Source of the DNA: Pseudomonadales bacterium
GTDB lineage: Bacteria; Pseudomonadota; Gammaproteobacteria; Pseudomonadales; Azotimanducaceae
Length of the DNA stretch: 42,408 nt
Direction of reading: 5' to 3'
NCBI GenBank assembly: GCA_022827905.1
Contig: JAJEIQ010000033.1
Coordinates: forward strand, 1-42,408
Positions within the stretch are counted from its first letter, which is position 1; every line of letters starts with the position of its first letter. The translations under genes were made by a program, and so were the position numbers. Positions 7,797 through 18,574 of the stretch are shown here, one piece after another. The notes beneath the pieces are model-generated. The model ran no database searches, was not told the DNA's origin, and was given only the letters and a program-made list of their open reading frames with translations.

Positions 7797-9146
7797 ATGA
7801 AAATGCCCAGAAAACCGAAGCCCCTCCACGAGCTGGTGCAGGCCTACACGCCGGAACGTCTCATGACCGTCGTCGCGTCGGACATCGGCAGTGTTCCGAA
7901 AGGAAAGTACCCGCACTGGGACAAACTGCGGCACCTTGCGCCACCGGAAGGCTTCACCAGCGAGGACTGGTGGCTGGCCATCAAGCTTAGGCGCAACGGC
8001 TCGCGCCATGTTCTGCCCTTGCGGAATGCCAATGGGGAACAATTCTCGTTCAGCGACACCGGCGATCTCTACCGCCGCCTCCACCAGGTCGACCGGGACG
8101 CGAGCGGACGGATCGAGGTTCCCCACGTCGACGCCGTGAACAGCAGCAACCGCGAGCGCTACCTCATGAGTTCGTTGATCGAAGAGGCGATCACTTCCAG
8201 CCAGTTGGAAGGCGCTGTGACGACCCGCCGCGTCGCCAAGCAAATGCTGAGGTCGGGGCGCCCGCCCCGCGACAACAGCGAGCAGATGATCGTCAACAAC
8301 TACCTAGGCATGGAGTTCGTACGCGAAAACGCGAACGAAAACCTCAGCATGGCCATGATGCTTGAACTTCAGCGCATTCTGACCGAAGACACGATCGAAC
8401 CCACTGCGGTTGGCCGATTCAGGACACCGACCGACGCCGTCGCGGTCGTCGACCAAAGGGACGGCCAAGTCGTGCACACGCCGCCGGATGCGGGCAGTCT
8501 CCAAGAACGCATGGAGTCCCTCTTGACCTTCGCCAACGCGAAAACCAAGGAGGACGAGTTCCTGCATCCGGTAGTGAAAGCCATACTCCTGCACTTCATG
8601 ATCGGCTACGAGCACCCTTTCGTCGACGGCAACGGTCGGACCGCGAGAGCACTGTTCTACTGGGCGATGGCGCGGTCAGGTTACTGGCTGATGGAGTTCC
8701 TCTCGATCTCGACGATCATCAGAAAGTCGCCCGCCCAGTACGTGCGGGCTTACGTGTTCTCCGAGATCGATGACTGCGATGTGACGTATTTCCTCGACTA
8801 CAATCTGCGCGTAATCCTCGACTCCATCAGGCTGCTGCATGTGTACTTGGCACGCAAGGTCAGGGAAACAAGCAGGCTGGAGACCCTGCTGCGGGGCTCC
8901 AGGGCCGCGGCGGTTCTCAACCACCGCCAGATCGCACTGATCGGCCACATGTTGAAGCACCCCGAGGCGAGGTACGACATCAAGGGGCACCGCCGCTCGC
9001 ACAACGTCACCTACGAGACAGCCCGGACGGACCTCGCCACCCTAGACAAACAGGGCTTCTTGGAAAGTTACACGCAGGGCCGGAAGCTCATGTACCGCAC
9101 ACGGAGCAACTTCGAGAAGCGGCTGAAGCAGATCGCCGACTCGTAG
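7797..9146 (+). CDS. Fic-domain protein adenylyltransferase with C-terminal winged helix
   Basis: 449 residues. Fic enzymes transfer AMP from ATP to a hydroxyl on target proteins. The canonical motif HPFVDGNGRTAR lies at about residues 273-284, with catalytic His and the phosphate-binding Gly-Asn-Gly-Arg all intact. An inhibitory helix with S-S-Q-L-E-G near residues 133-138 precedes it, the arrangement of self-inhibited (class II) Fic proteins. The N-terminal ~110 residues fit a Fic_N-type domain. The last ~75 residues (from 'HRQIALIGHML' to 'RKLMYRTR') look like a winged helix-turn-helix, consistent with self-regulation through the upstream repeats. No antitoxin gene is adjacent, as expected for a class II protein. 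The target is unknown. Confidence 0.92.
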   Translation: MKMPRKPKPLHELVQAYTPERLMTVVASDIGSVPKGKYPHWDKLRHLAPPEGFTSEDWWLAIKLRRNGSRHVLPLRNANGEQFSFSDTGDLYRRLHQVDRDASGRIEVPHVDAVNSSNRERYLMSSLIEEAITSSQLEGAVTTRRVAKQMLRSGRPPRDNSEQMIVNNYLGMEFVRENANENLSMAMMLELQRILTEDTIEPTAVGRFRTPTDAVAVVDQRDGQVVHTPPDAGSLQERMESLLTFANAKTKEDEFLHPVVKAILLHFMIGYEHPFVDGNGRTARALFYWAMARSGYWLMEFLSISTIIRKSPAQYVRAYVFSEIDDCDVTYFLDYNLRVILDSIRLLHVYLARKVRETSRLETLLRGSRAAAVLNHRQIALIGHMLKHPEARYDIKGHRRSHNVTYETARTDLATLDKQGFLESYTQGRKLMYRTRSNFEKRLKQIADS

Positions 9147-9175
9147 CGCCAGACGGGGTTTGGCGGGCAGGGAAT

Positions 9176-9262
9176 TGGTGCCTGGGGAGAGACTCGAACT
9201 CTCACTTGGTTGCCCAAACCAGATTTTGAGTCTGGCGCGTCTACCGATTTCGCCACCCAGGC
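9176..9262 (-). tRNA. tRNA-Leu (anticodon CAA)
   Basis: On the minus strand an 87-nt type II tRNA: acceptor GCCTGGG pairs with CCCAGGC, followed by discriminator A and an encoded CCA (9178-9176). The anticodon stem CCAGA/TCTGG closes the loop CTCAAAA, giving anticodon CAA for UUG. A long variable arm (TTGGGCAACCAA region) and the T arm GAGAG-TTCGAGT-CTCTC are present. It lies 29 bp past the fic stop on the opposite strand. I saw no second copy of its 3' end, so nothing shows it used as an attachment site. Confidence 0.96.
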
Positions 9263-9411
9263 ACGGGGGGGCGCGAATCTTAGCAACCTCAAGCCAGTGC
9301 GCCAACTCGAAGTGGTTCGTTGTGTCGTCAGTCTCCTTGGGGGCGGCGGTCAGCGGGCGTAAGATGGGCGCCGGTTTGTCGTCGCTTAAGATTGTCCGCA
9401 GGAGGATTGCC

Positions 9412-10023
9412 ATGCACGCCATCAAGTCCGAAGCTGAATTGCGCGCCGTCATCGGTGCGGAGCCGCCGGGGTTGGCGGAGAAGAACCAGCCGCGGCTCAA
9501 TGGGTTTGCGGTGGACTTCATCGCCAAGTCGCCCTTTCTCGTGCTGTCCACGGCGGATGCGGAGGGCCGCATCGACGCTTCGCCGAAGGGCGATGCGCCG
9601 GGTTTTGTCGAGGTCGAGGACGAAGGCCATCTGCTCATCCCGGACCGTCCCGGCAACCGCCTCGCCTACGGGCACCAGAACATGCTGGTCAACCCCCGGG
9701 TGGGCGTGCTGTTCATGATCCCCGGCACGCCGGAGACCTTGCGGGTCAATGGCCGGGCGTCGCTCTGTGCCGATCATGAATTGCTCGATCGGATGGCCGC
9801 GCGCGGCAAGCCCGCCGTGCTGGTGATTCGGGTGGCGGTCGAGGAGGTGTTCTTCCACTGCGCCAAGGCCTTCATCCGCTCTGAGCTGTGGCGCCCCGAC
9901 ACTTGGGGAGCGCGTCACGAGGTGTCCTTCGGCAAGATGTTCGCCGCCGCCAAGAACGCGCCGCCAGAGGCTGCCGCGGCCATTGACGAGGCGGTGAACG
10001 CCGACTATCGCGAGAATCTCTGA
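9412..10023 (+). CDS. PPOX-fold FMN-dependent flavoprotein
   Basis: 203 residues from ATG 9412, with AGGAGG eight bases upstream; the frame is open back through the tRNA, but that part is not coding. Pyridoxamine-5'-phosphate-oxidase-like split barrel: 'KSPFLVLSTADAEGRIDASPKGD' region is the first strands with the FMN phosphate-binding segment, followed by LIPDRPGNRLAYGHQN, N-P-R-V-G-V-L-F-M-I-P-G, and a C-terminal segment with H-C-A-K-A-F-I-R-S-E-L-W. That pattern fits the ~200-residue PPOX class of flavoproteins of unknown substrate rather than PdxH itself. It precedes queA by 48 bp on the same strand. Confidence 0.88.
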   Translation: MHAIKSEAELRAVIGAEPPGLAEKNQPRLNGFAVDFIAKSPFLVLSTADAEGRIDASPKGDAPGFVEVEDEGHLLIPDRPGNRLAYGHQNMLVNPRVGVLFMIPGTPETLRVNGRASLCADHELLDRMAARGKPAVLVIRVAVEEVFFHCAKAFIRSELWRPDTWGARHEVSFGKMFAAAKNAPPEAAAAIDEAVNADYRENL

Positions 10024-10071
10024 TTGATGGAGGACCGCCGGGACGGTGCGCCTTACCCATTGGTTCCACCT

Positions 10072-12527
<2,456 letters not shown>

Positions 12528-12537
12528 TGCCCTTCGT

Positions 12538-12561
12538 TCGAGGGCGGGACGCCCTCGCTCC
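12538..12561 (-). repeat. Single REP element between yajC and secD
   Basis: One 24-nt copy in inverted orientation (foot GGAG on the minus strand, arms CGAGGGCG and CGCCCTCG, loop TCC). It fills most of the 50-bp gap between yajC and secD and ends 16 bases before the secD ATG, so its hairpin would form in the shared mRNA near the secD ribosome-binding region. No T-run follows, so it is not a typical terminator. Confidence 0.85.
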
Positions 12562-12577
12562 GACGAGGTGATGGTTG

Positions 12578-14473
12578 ATGGTTGGCGAGAGCCTACTCGG
12601 ATTGTCCCCGGCGAAGCAGCGGGCGACCAACACTTACTCCTTGGGCCGCTACCTGTTTGTGCTGGTGGTGGTCACGCTCGGTGCGCTGTACGCCGCGCCC
12701 AACGTCTTTGCGCCGGACCCGGCGCTGCAGGTCAAGCCGGAGGACCCTGATCGCGGCTTAAGCGCCGCCTCCCTGGAGCGGGCCCGCACGGCCTTGGCGG
12801 AGGCCGGCATCACGTTAAAGTCCGCTGAGATTGAGGGCAGTTCCGGGTTTCTGCGCCTAGTGGATGACGGGGACCAACTGCGCGCTCGGGAAGTGGTCAT
12901 GCAGGCGCTTGCCGGCGGCGAGGACCACCACATCGTTGCCCTGACCCGGGCTTCCACCACGCCCCAGTGGCTGGCTGATCTCGGCGCTGTGCCGATGTCC
13001 TTGGGGCTTGACCTGTCCGGCGGCGTCCACCTGCTGCTGCAGGTCGATATGAACAAGTTCGTCGGCGACCGCATGGAAAGCATGGAGGAGACCGCCCGCG
13101 ACGCGCTGGTTGCGGAGCGCATCCGCTATGTCGGGCGCGACTGGGTGGATGGCACTAGGCTGCGCATCCCGTTTCAGAATGCCAACTTGCGCGATGAGGC
13201 GGCGACCCTGCTGGCGGAGCAGTTCGAAGGCTTTGACATTTCCGAAACCGACGTCGACGGCCGTCCGGCGCTGGAATTCACGATGGTCGATGAGTACCTG
13301 CGCCAGTTGGAGGACGCGGCCATCTCGCAAAACCTGCAAAGCCTGCGCAACCGGGTCAACGAGCTGGGCGTTTCCGAGCCGTTGGTGCAGCGCTTGGGCC
13401 GGGAGCGCATCGTGCTCGACCTGCCCGGCATCCAGGACAGCGCCGAAGCCAAGCGGATCATCAACAAATTCGCCAACCTGGACTTCCGCCTAGTGGCGCT
13501 GCCCGGCGACCGCGCCTCGCAGACCGAGACCCTGGACTACCGGGGCACCCCGACCACCCTGCTGCGGCGCAACATCGTCACCGGCGACCAAGTCACCTCG
13601 GCGAGCCAAGACTACGATCCGGAGACCGGCCTGCCGCAGGTCAGCATCGGCCTCGACAGCGATGGCGGCCAGCGCATGAACGATGCCACCAAGGACAACG
13701 TGGGACGCTCCATGGCCATCATCTTCATCGAGCAGAAGCCGCGCACCCGCACCGTCACGGTGGATGGCGAAGAGGTGGTGGAGCGCTACACCGTGGAGGA
13801 GCGCCGCCTGATCAGCGTGGCCACCATTCAATCGGCGCTCGGCTACAACTTCCGAATCACCGGCCTGGAACTTGGCGAGGCCCGTGATCTGGCCCTGCTG
13901 CTGCGTTCCGGGGCGCTCGCTGCGCCCATGTACATCGTTGAGGAGCGCACCGTCGGCGCCAGCTTGGGCGAAGAGAACATAGAACGCGGCCAGCAATCGG
14001 TGGTGGTTGGCTTCATCCTGGTGATGATCTTCATGGTCATTTACTACCGTGGCTTCGGGCTGGCCGCCAACCTGGCGCTGATCGCCAACCTGACGCTGCT
14101 GGTGGCCGTGATGTCGGTCCTTGGCGCCACCCTCACCCTGCCCGGCATCGCCGGCATCGTGCTCACGGTGGGCATGGCGGTGGACGCCAACGTGCTGATC
14201 TTCTCGCGCATCCGGGAGGAATTGAAGGAGCGGGCGCCGCAGCAGGCCATCGCCGCCGGCTTCGACCGCGCCCTGCTGACCATTCTCGACGCCAACATCA
14301 CCACCTTCTTCGTGGCGATCATCCTCTTTTCCATCGGCAGCGGGCCGGTCAAGGGCTTTGCCGTGACCTTGGCGGTAGGCATTGTCACCTCGGTGTTCAC
14401 CGCCATCATGGGCACCCGGGCGCTGGTCAATCTGATGTACGGCGGCCGCAACCTGAAGGTTTTGAGGATATGA
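12578..14473 (+). CDS. secD: Protein translocase subunit SecD
   Basis: 631 residues, typical for SecD, which with SecF uses the proton gradient to pull exported chains out of SecYEG on the periplasmic side. A first membrane helix (about residues 25-43) is followed by the large periplasmic P1 region with GLDLSGGVHLLLQVD, then a cluster of five membrane helices with 'ANVLIFSRIREEL' and 'FAVTLAVGIVTSVFTA', the conserved RND-type segments. ATG 12578 is the plausible start; GAGGTG lies 9-14 bases before it. Stop and secF start overlap as ATGA. Confidence 0.97.
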   Translation: MVGESLLGLSPAKQRATNTYSLGRYLFVLVVVTLGALYAAPNVFAPDPALQVKPEDPDRGLSAASLERARTALAEAGITLKSAEIEGSSGFLRLVDDGDQLRAREVVMQALAGGEDHHIVALTRASTTPQWLADLGAVPMSLGLDLSGGVHLLLQVDMNKFVGDRMESMEETARDALVAERIRYVGRDWVDGTRLRIPFQNANLRDEAATLLAEQFEGFDISETDVDGRPALEFTMVDEYLRQLEDAAISQNLQSLRNRVNELGVSEPLVQRLGRERIVLDLPGIQDSAEAKRIINKFANLDFRLVALPGDRASQTETLDYRGTPTTLLRRNIVTGDQVTSASQDYDPETGLPQVSIGLDSDGGQRMNDATKDNVGRSMAIIFIEQKPRTRTVTVDGEEVVERYTVEERRLISVATIQSALGYNFRITGLELGEARDLALLLRSGALAAPMYIVEERTVGASLGEENIERGQQSVVVGFILVMIFMVIYYRGFGLAANLALIANLTLLVAVMSVLGATLTLPGIAGIVLTVGMAVDANVLIFSRIREELKERAPQQAIAAGFDRALLTILDANITTFFVAIILFSIGSGPVKGFAVTLAVGIVTSVFTAIMGTRALVNLMYGGRNLKVLRI

Positions 14474-15396
14474 AGTTTCCGGATTTCAATTTCGACTTCA
14501 TGGGCCGCCGCAAGCTGGCGGGGAGCGTGTCGATCGGCTTGGTCCTGCTGTCGCTGGCCTCCTTGACCGTCAACGGCCTGAACTTCGGCCTCGACTTCAC
14601 CGGCGGCACCCTGGTGGAGGTGGGCTTTCCCGAGAGCGCCGACCCCGAAGCGCTGCGCAGCCAACTCGACGACGCCGGCTTCGTCAACGGCGTGGTGCAG
14701 CACTTCGGCTCCGACAAGGAAGTGCTGATCCGCATGCCGCCCCAAGCGAGCGGTGATCCGGCGGGCCTTGGCGACCGCATTCTGGCCACCATTCGCCAGC
14801 AGGCGCCGGCGGCCGAGATGCGCCAATCCAACTTCGTCGGCCCGGTGGTGGGGGAGGAACTGGCCGAGAGCGCGGGGCTCGCCATTCTCACCGCCTTGGC
14901 GGTGGTGATGCTCTACATCCTGTTCCGCTTCACCAAGCAGTTCTCGGTTGGCGCGGTGGTGGCCCTGGCCCATGACGTCACCTTGGTGCTGGGCCTGTTC
15001 TCCGTCTTGCAGTGGACCTTCGACCTCGCCGTGGTGGCGGCGGTGCTGGCGGTGGTGGGCTACTCGCTCAACGACACCATCGTGGTCTCGGACCGCATCC
15101 GGGAGAACTTCCGCACCCTGCGCAAGGGGGCCCCCGTCGATGTCATCAACCGCTCCCTCAACCAGACCCTGGGCCGCACCCTGGTGACCTCCATGACCAC
15201 CTTGTTCGTGCTGCTGGCCCTGCTCATCGCCGGCGGCGAGGGCATTCGCGGATTCGCTGCGGCGCTCACCGTCGGCGTGGTGATCGGCACCTACTCATCG
15301 ATCTACATCGCCGCCAACATGCTGATGGTGATGAACATCTCCCGCGAGGACCTGGTCGTGCCGGAGAAGGAGAGCGCCAAGGAGTCCTATCCTTAA
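14470..15396 (+). CDS. secF: Protein translocase subunit SecF
   Basis: 308 residues, normal SecF length. Membrane helix 1, then NFGLDFTGGTLVEVG at the start of the periplasmic domain, then five helices with GYSLNDTIVVSDRIRENFR and TTLFVLLALL, all standard SecF features. The ATG overlaps the secD stop by four bases. Its 3' end overlaps the end of convergent suhB by four bases, leaving no room for a separate terminator. Confidence 0.97.
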   Translation: MKFPDFNFDFMGRRKLAGSVSIGLVLLSLASLTVNGLNFGLDFTGGTLVEVGFPESADPEALRSQLDDAGFVNGVVQHFGSDKEVLIRMPPQASGDPAGLGDRILATIRQQAPAAEMRQSNFVGPVVGEELAESAGLAILTALAVVMLYILFRFTKQFSVGAVVALAHDVTLVLGLFSVLQWTFDLAVVAAVLAVVGYSLNDTIVVSDRIRENFRTLRKGAPVDVINRSLNQTLGRTLVTSMTTLFVLLALLIAGGEGIRGFAAALTVGVVIGTYSSIYIAANMLMVMNISREDLVVPEKESAKESYP

Positions 15397-16184
15397 CCCG
15401 TGAGATGTCTCCGGAGGCAGGCCACCATCAGCTTGAAGCATCGGGGGTTGGCCACCACGATGTCGCCGCTCTCGAAGTGTCGTTCCCCGCCTTCAAGATC
15501 GGAAACGAATCCGCCCGCTTCCTTGACGAGCAGCGATCCGGCGGCGATGTCCCAGGGCGCCAGGCCCATTTCCCAGAAGCCGTCGAGCCGACCGCTGGCC
15601 ACATAGGCCAAGTCGAGGGCGGCTGAGCCCTGGCGGCGGATGTTGCGGCAACTGTCCGTGAATTCCGCCACTGCGGCGTTGAAGACGTCCACTCGGCCGC
15701 GGGCGCCGGGTGGCAGTCCGGTGGCGATCACGGCATCGCTCAAATGGCGCGTCTGGCTGACCCGGATGCGCTTGCCGTTCAGTTGCGCACCCATGCCCCG
15801 GCTCGCCACCCACTCCTCGTTGCGCACCGGATCGACGATCACGGCGTGCTCAACTTGCCGGCCGCGCCGCGCCGCGATGGAGATGGCGAAGTGGGGAATC
15901 CCCTGCAGGTAGTTGAGGGTGCCGTCCAGCGGATCGATGAGCCAGGTGAACTCGGCGTCGGCGCGGTCCTCGCCGCTGCCTTCCTCGGCCAAAATCCCAT
16001 GGTCCGGATAGGCATCGAGCAGCATATCGACGATGACCCGCTCCGCCTGCCGGTCAATGCTGGAGACGAAATCGTTGGGGGCCTTTTCCTCCACCTTGAG
16101 CTCATCGAGCCGGTCCATGGCCTGCAGGAGGATTGGTGAGGCGCGGCGGGCGGCCCGCAACGCCATGTTGGCCATCGGCTGCAT
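15393..16184 (-). CDS. suhB: Inositol-1-monophosphatase / Nus accessory factor SuhB
   Basis: 263 residues. Metal-dependent phosphatase of the IMPase superfamily: ILAEEGSGED (metal-binding Glu), WLIDPLDGTLNY (motif A with the Asp pair) and APWDIAAGSLLVKEAGG (motif B) are all intact. In enterobacteria SuhB also takes part in rRNA transcription antitermination with NusA/NusG. Position back-to-back with trmJ (21 bp between starts) is the classical gammaproteobacterial arrangement, so the suhB identity rather than a generic IMPase is favoured. Confidence 0.93.
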   Translation of the reverse strand: MQPMANMALRAARRASPILLQAMDRLDELKVEEKAPNDFVSSIDRQAERVIVDMLLDAYPDHGILAEEGSGEDRADAEFTWLIDPLDGTLNYLQGIPHFAISIAARRGRQVEHAVIVDPVRNEEWVASRGMGAQLNGKRIRVSQTRHLSDAVIATGLPPGARGRVDVFNAAVAEFTDSCRNIRRQGSAALDLAYVASGRLDGFWEMGLAPWDIAAGSLLVKEAGGFVSDLEGGERHFESGDIVVANPRCFKLMVACLRRHLTG

Positions 16185-16205
16185 GGGCGGTTAGCCTACC
16201 GCAAC

Positions 16206-16925
16206 ATGAGTCTCGACAACATCAGAATTGTGCTCGTGGCGACCAGCCACCCGGGCAACGTCGGCGCCGCCGCCCGGGCCATGAAGACCATGGGCCTGTC
16301 ACAACTGGTGTTGGTCAATCCCCTGCGCTACCCCGACCCCCAGGCCGAGTGGCGGGCGGCCGCCGCCACCGACGTGCTGGACGCGTGCCGGGTTTGCGCG
16401 AGCCTCGATGAGGCCATCGCGGATTGCCATTGGGTGGTTGGCGCCAGCGCCCGGTCGAGACGCATCCCCTGGCCGGTGGCGGATGTCCGCGCTTCGGCGC
16501 AGAAGCTGCTCGCTGAGTCTGCCGCCGGTCAGGTGGCGGTGTTGTTCGGGCGCGAGGCGGATGGTCTCAGCAATGAGGAGCTGCAGCGCTGCAATGCGCA
16601 TCTGCGCATTCCCGCCTCACCGGCGTATCCCTCTTTGAACCTGGCTATGGCCGTGCAGGTGGTCGCCTACGAGCTATTCGCTGCCCAAGCGGTGCCGCTT
16701 GAACCCGAATGGGACCGCCCCCCAGCCACCGCCGCCGAAGTGGAAGCCATGCTGGCCCACTTGGAACGCCTGCTGGTGGCCGCCGACTTCCTCGACCCGG
16801 AAAACCCGGGCCAAACCTTGACTCGCCTGCGCCGCCTTGCCGCCCGCGCCGGCTTGGACCAAACCGAAGTGCGCATGCTGCGCGGCATCGCCACCCAGTT
16901 GGAAAAACAAGCAGGCATCAGCTGA
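16206..16925 (+). CDS. trmJ: tRNA (cytidine/uridine-2'-O-)-methyltransferase TrmJ
   Basis: 239 residues, a SPOUT-class methyltransferase that 2'-O-methylates position 32 of several tRNAs. N-terminal 'IVLVATSHPGNVGAAARAMKTMGL' region, L-F-G-R-E-A-D-G-L-S-N-E-E-L and L-N-L-A-M-A-V-Q-V form the knotted SAM-binding site; a helical C-terminal extension follows. Starts divergently from suhB. In E. coli the iscR operon follows trmJ; here isc is about 6 kb away on the other strand, and a REP cluster occupies the region just after the stop. Confidence 0.95.
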   Translation: MSLDNIRIVLVATSHPGNVGAAARAMKTMGLSQLVLVNPLRYPDPQAEWRAAAATDVLDACRVCASLDEAIADCHWVVGASARSRRIPWPVADVRASAQKLLAESAAGQVAVLFGREADGLSNEELQRCNAHLRIPASPAYPSLNLAMAVQVVAYELFAAQAVPLEPEWDRPPATAAEVEAMLAHLERLLVAADFLDPENPGQTLTRLRRLAARAGLDQTEVRMLRGIATQLEKQAGIS

Positions 16926-16930
16926 AAAAA

Positions 16931-17125
16931 TCGAGGGCGGGACGCCCTCGCTCCAAGGGACTCTCCCGGAGCGAGGGCATCCTGCCCTCGATTCTTAAGC
17001 CCGGAGCGAGGGCGTCCCGCCCTCGACTCCTAGGCCCGGAGCGAGGGCGTCCCGCCCTCGATTTTCCTCGTGCTGAAAATCCAATTGGAGCGAGGGCATC
17101 CTGCCCTCGCACCGGTGCTCCAATT
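16931..17125. repeat. Cluster of five REP elements between trmJ and the SRPBCC gene
   Basis: Copies at 16931-16954 (inverted) and 16968-16991, 17003-17026, 17038-17061 and 17087-17110 (direct). All have a GGAG foot. Copies 2 and 5 carry GGGCA/TGCCC arms in place of GGGCG/CGCCC, so the pairing is preserved. The last copy is nested in a further inverted repeat, AATTGGAGC at 17083-17091 against GCTCCAATT at 17117-17125. The cluster lies between two convergent genes. Confidence 0.9.
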
Positions 17126-17126
17126 C

Positions 17127-17573
17127 CTAGCCAGCCAGCGCTTCGGCCCGTTTCTTCAATCCTTGGGCGACGCTGTTGAACCCCCGTTCAACGGTGCGGC
17201 CAGCCACCAGGATCACCAACGGCGTCAGCAGGCCCGTGAAAGCATCCGTCGTGACGTAGCGGCACTGGCCCTCGCCCAAGGCTTCAAGCCGCTGCTCGCG
17301 CACGGCGTGCAGCAGGAAGCGGGCGCCCATGGTGGTGTACCACGCCAACAGGCGAGGTGGCTCCACGGCGCAGACGACTTCCGTCTGCTTTATGCGAATG
17401 GGCCCCATCTGCACCCGCATATCCACCCGGGAACCCATCTTGAGGTCGGTTTTGACCGAGGGCGTGAACGGATTCCACGCACCGTAGTCCTCCACCGCGG
17501 CGAGCACGCGCCACGCGGTGTCGATGGGCGCGTCTATGGTGACTTGGTCGGAACGCAGCACGTGGTTGAACAT
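17127..17573 (-). CDS. SRPBCC-fold (START-like) ligand-binding protein
   Basis: 148 residues with the polyketide cyclase/START-like pattern: an opening strand 'QVTIDAPIDTAWRVLAAVEDY', N-P-F-T-P-S-V soon after, the strands of the hydrophobic cavity, and a long C-terminal amphipathic helix (GFNSVAQGLKKRAEAL). Such proteins bind or modify lipids and polyketide-like molecules; the ligand is not predictable here. It is the last gene of the minus-strand run beginning at iscR, 11 bp after the upstream SDR gene, and lies next to the REP cluster. Confidence 0.85.
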   Translation of the reverse strand: MFNHVLRSDQVTIDAPIDTAWRVLAAVEDYGAWNPFTPSVKTDLKMGSRVDMRVQMGPIRIKQTEVVCAVEPPRLLAWYTTMGARFLLHAVREQRLEALGEGQCRYVTTDAFTGLLTPLVILVAGRTVERGFNSVAQGLKKRAEALAG

Positions 17574-17584
17574 GGATCAAGCTC

Positions 17585-18565
17585 CTATGGTTGGGCCAGC
17601 CACTCCTCCGACAGCGTCCAGAGCCGCTCGGCGGCTGAGGCATCCCGCGCATCGGCGGAGGGCTGGCTGAGGGCGCAGCGATCATAATAGCGCCCGCCTT
17701 GCACATTGGCATCCGTGGCGCAGAAGAGGGTGGTCTGGGCGCCTTGCAGCGGCGACAGCAGCGCCACTTTCACCGGCGCTGCCAGCAACCATTGAATTGG
17801 CCGAACTGGGGTGTAGGACTCAAGCCCCCCGGTCACCAGGTTGGTGTACACCGAGCCGGGATGCAGGGACAGGGCGCGAAATCGGCCCGTCCCGCCATGT
17901 CGGCGATGCAGCGCCTGCGCCATGTGGATCAGCGCCAGCTTGGATTGGCCATAGGCGTCCCAAGGGTTGTGCTTTGCCAGTTCCGCAAACAGGCGTTCGT
18001 TGCGGCCCCGCACGTGTTGGTGCGAGGTCACGTTCAGCACCCGGGCATCGCCGTCCGCCTCCGCGCTGTCGAGCAGCAGGGGCAGCAACAGGCTGGTGAG
18101 CTGAAAGGTGCCGAGGTAGTTGATGCGCCAGTGGACCTCGAAGCCGTCCGCCGAGCGCTCCACTTGGCGTCGCAGCGCCAGCAGGTCGTGCAGGATGCCG
18201 GCGTTGTTGACCAGCACGTGCAGTGCGCTTGAGCGCTCGCGATACCAATCGGCGAAGGCGCTGACGCTGTCGCGGTCGGCGAGGTCCAGCGCCCGCGCCG
18301 TCACGCTCCCGCCGTCGGTGCCGAGTTCGGCCCGCAGCGCCTGCTGCAGCGCGTCGGGGTCGCGTCGCCGGGTCGCCACGACATCGGCGCCCCAGCGGGC
18401 CAACTGCAGGGCGGCTGCGTAGCCCATGGAACCGGGTGAGGCGCCGGTGACGATGACCTGCCGGCCGGTCATGTCACGAGGCTTGGCCTTGGGCTTCGGA
18501 CCCAGGAGGCGGGCCAAGTGCACCACGCCGTCGCGGATCATGGTGGGGATGTGGGTTTGAGCCAT
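17585..18565 (-). CDS. Short-chain dehydrogenase/reductase
   Basis: 326 residues, an extended-length classical-type SDR. NAD(P)-binding motif TGASPGSMG near residue 40, NNAG, catalytic Ser in N-V-T-S-H and Tyr/Lys in Y-G-Q-S-K are all present, so it should be an active oxidoreductase. An N-terminal extension of about 35 residues precedes the Rossmann fold and may be amphipathic. Resembles retinol-dehydrogenase/WW-oxidoreductase-like SDRs that act on lipophilic alcohols and ketones. Nine bases separate it from the preceding SDR gene. Confidence 0.9.
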   Translation of the reverse strand: MAQTHIPTMIRDGVVHLARLLGPKPKAKPRDMTGRQVIVTGASPGSMGYAAALQLARWGADVVATRRRDPDALQQALRAELGTDGGSVTARALDLADRDSVSAFADWYRERSSALHVLVNNAGILHDLLALRRQVERSADGFEVHWRINYLGTFQLTSLLLPLLLDSAEADGDARVLNVTSHQHVRGRNERLFAELAKHNPWDAYGQSKLALIHMAQALHRRHGGTGRFRALSLHPGSVYTNLVTGGLESYTPVRPIQWLLAAPVKVALLSPLQGAQTTLFCATDANVQGGRYYDRCALSQPSADARDASAAERLWTLSEEWLAQP

Positions 18566-18574
18566 CTTGGGTCC

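Noticed and set aside
7797-9262. Fic gene as an island integrated at tRNA-Leu
   Set aside because: No integrase and no duplicated tRNA 3' end were visible around 7600-9300.
10024-10071. preQ1 riboswitch before queA
   Set aside because: The 48-bp gap to the preceding gene is too short, and no pseudoknot-like sequence was seen.
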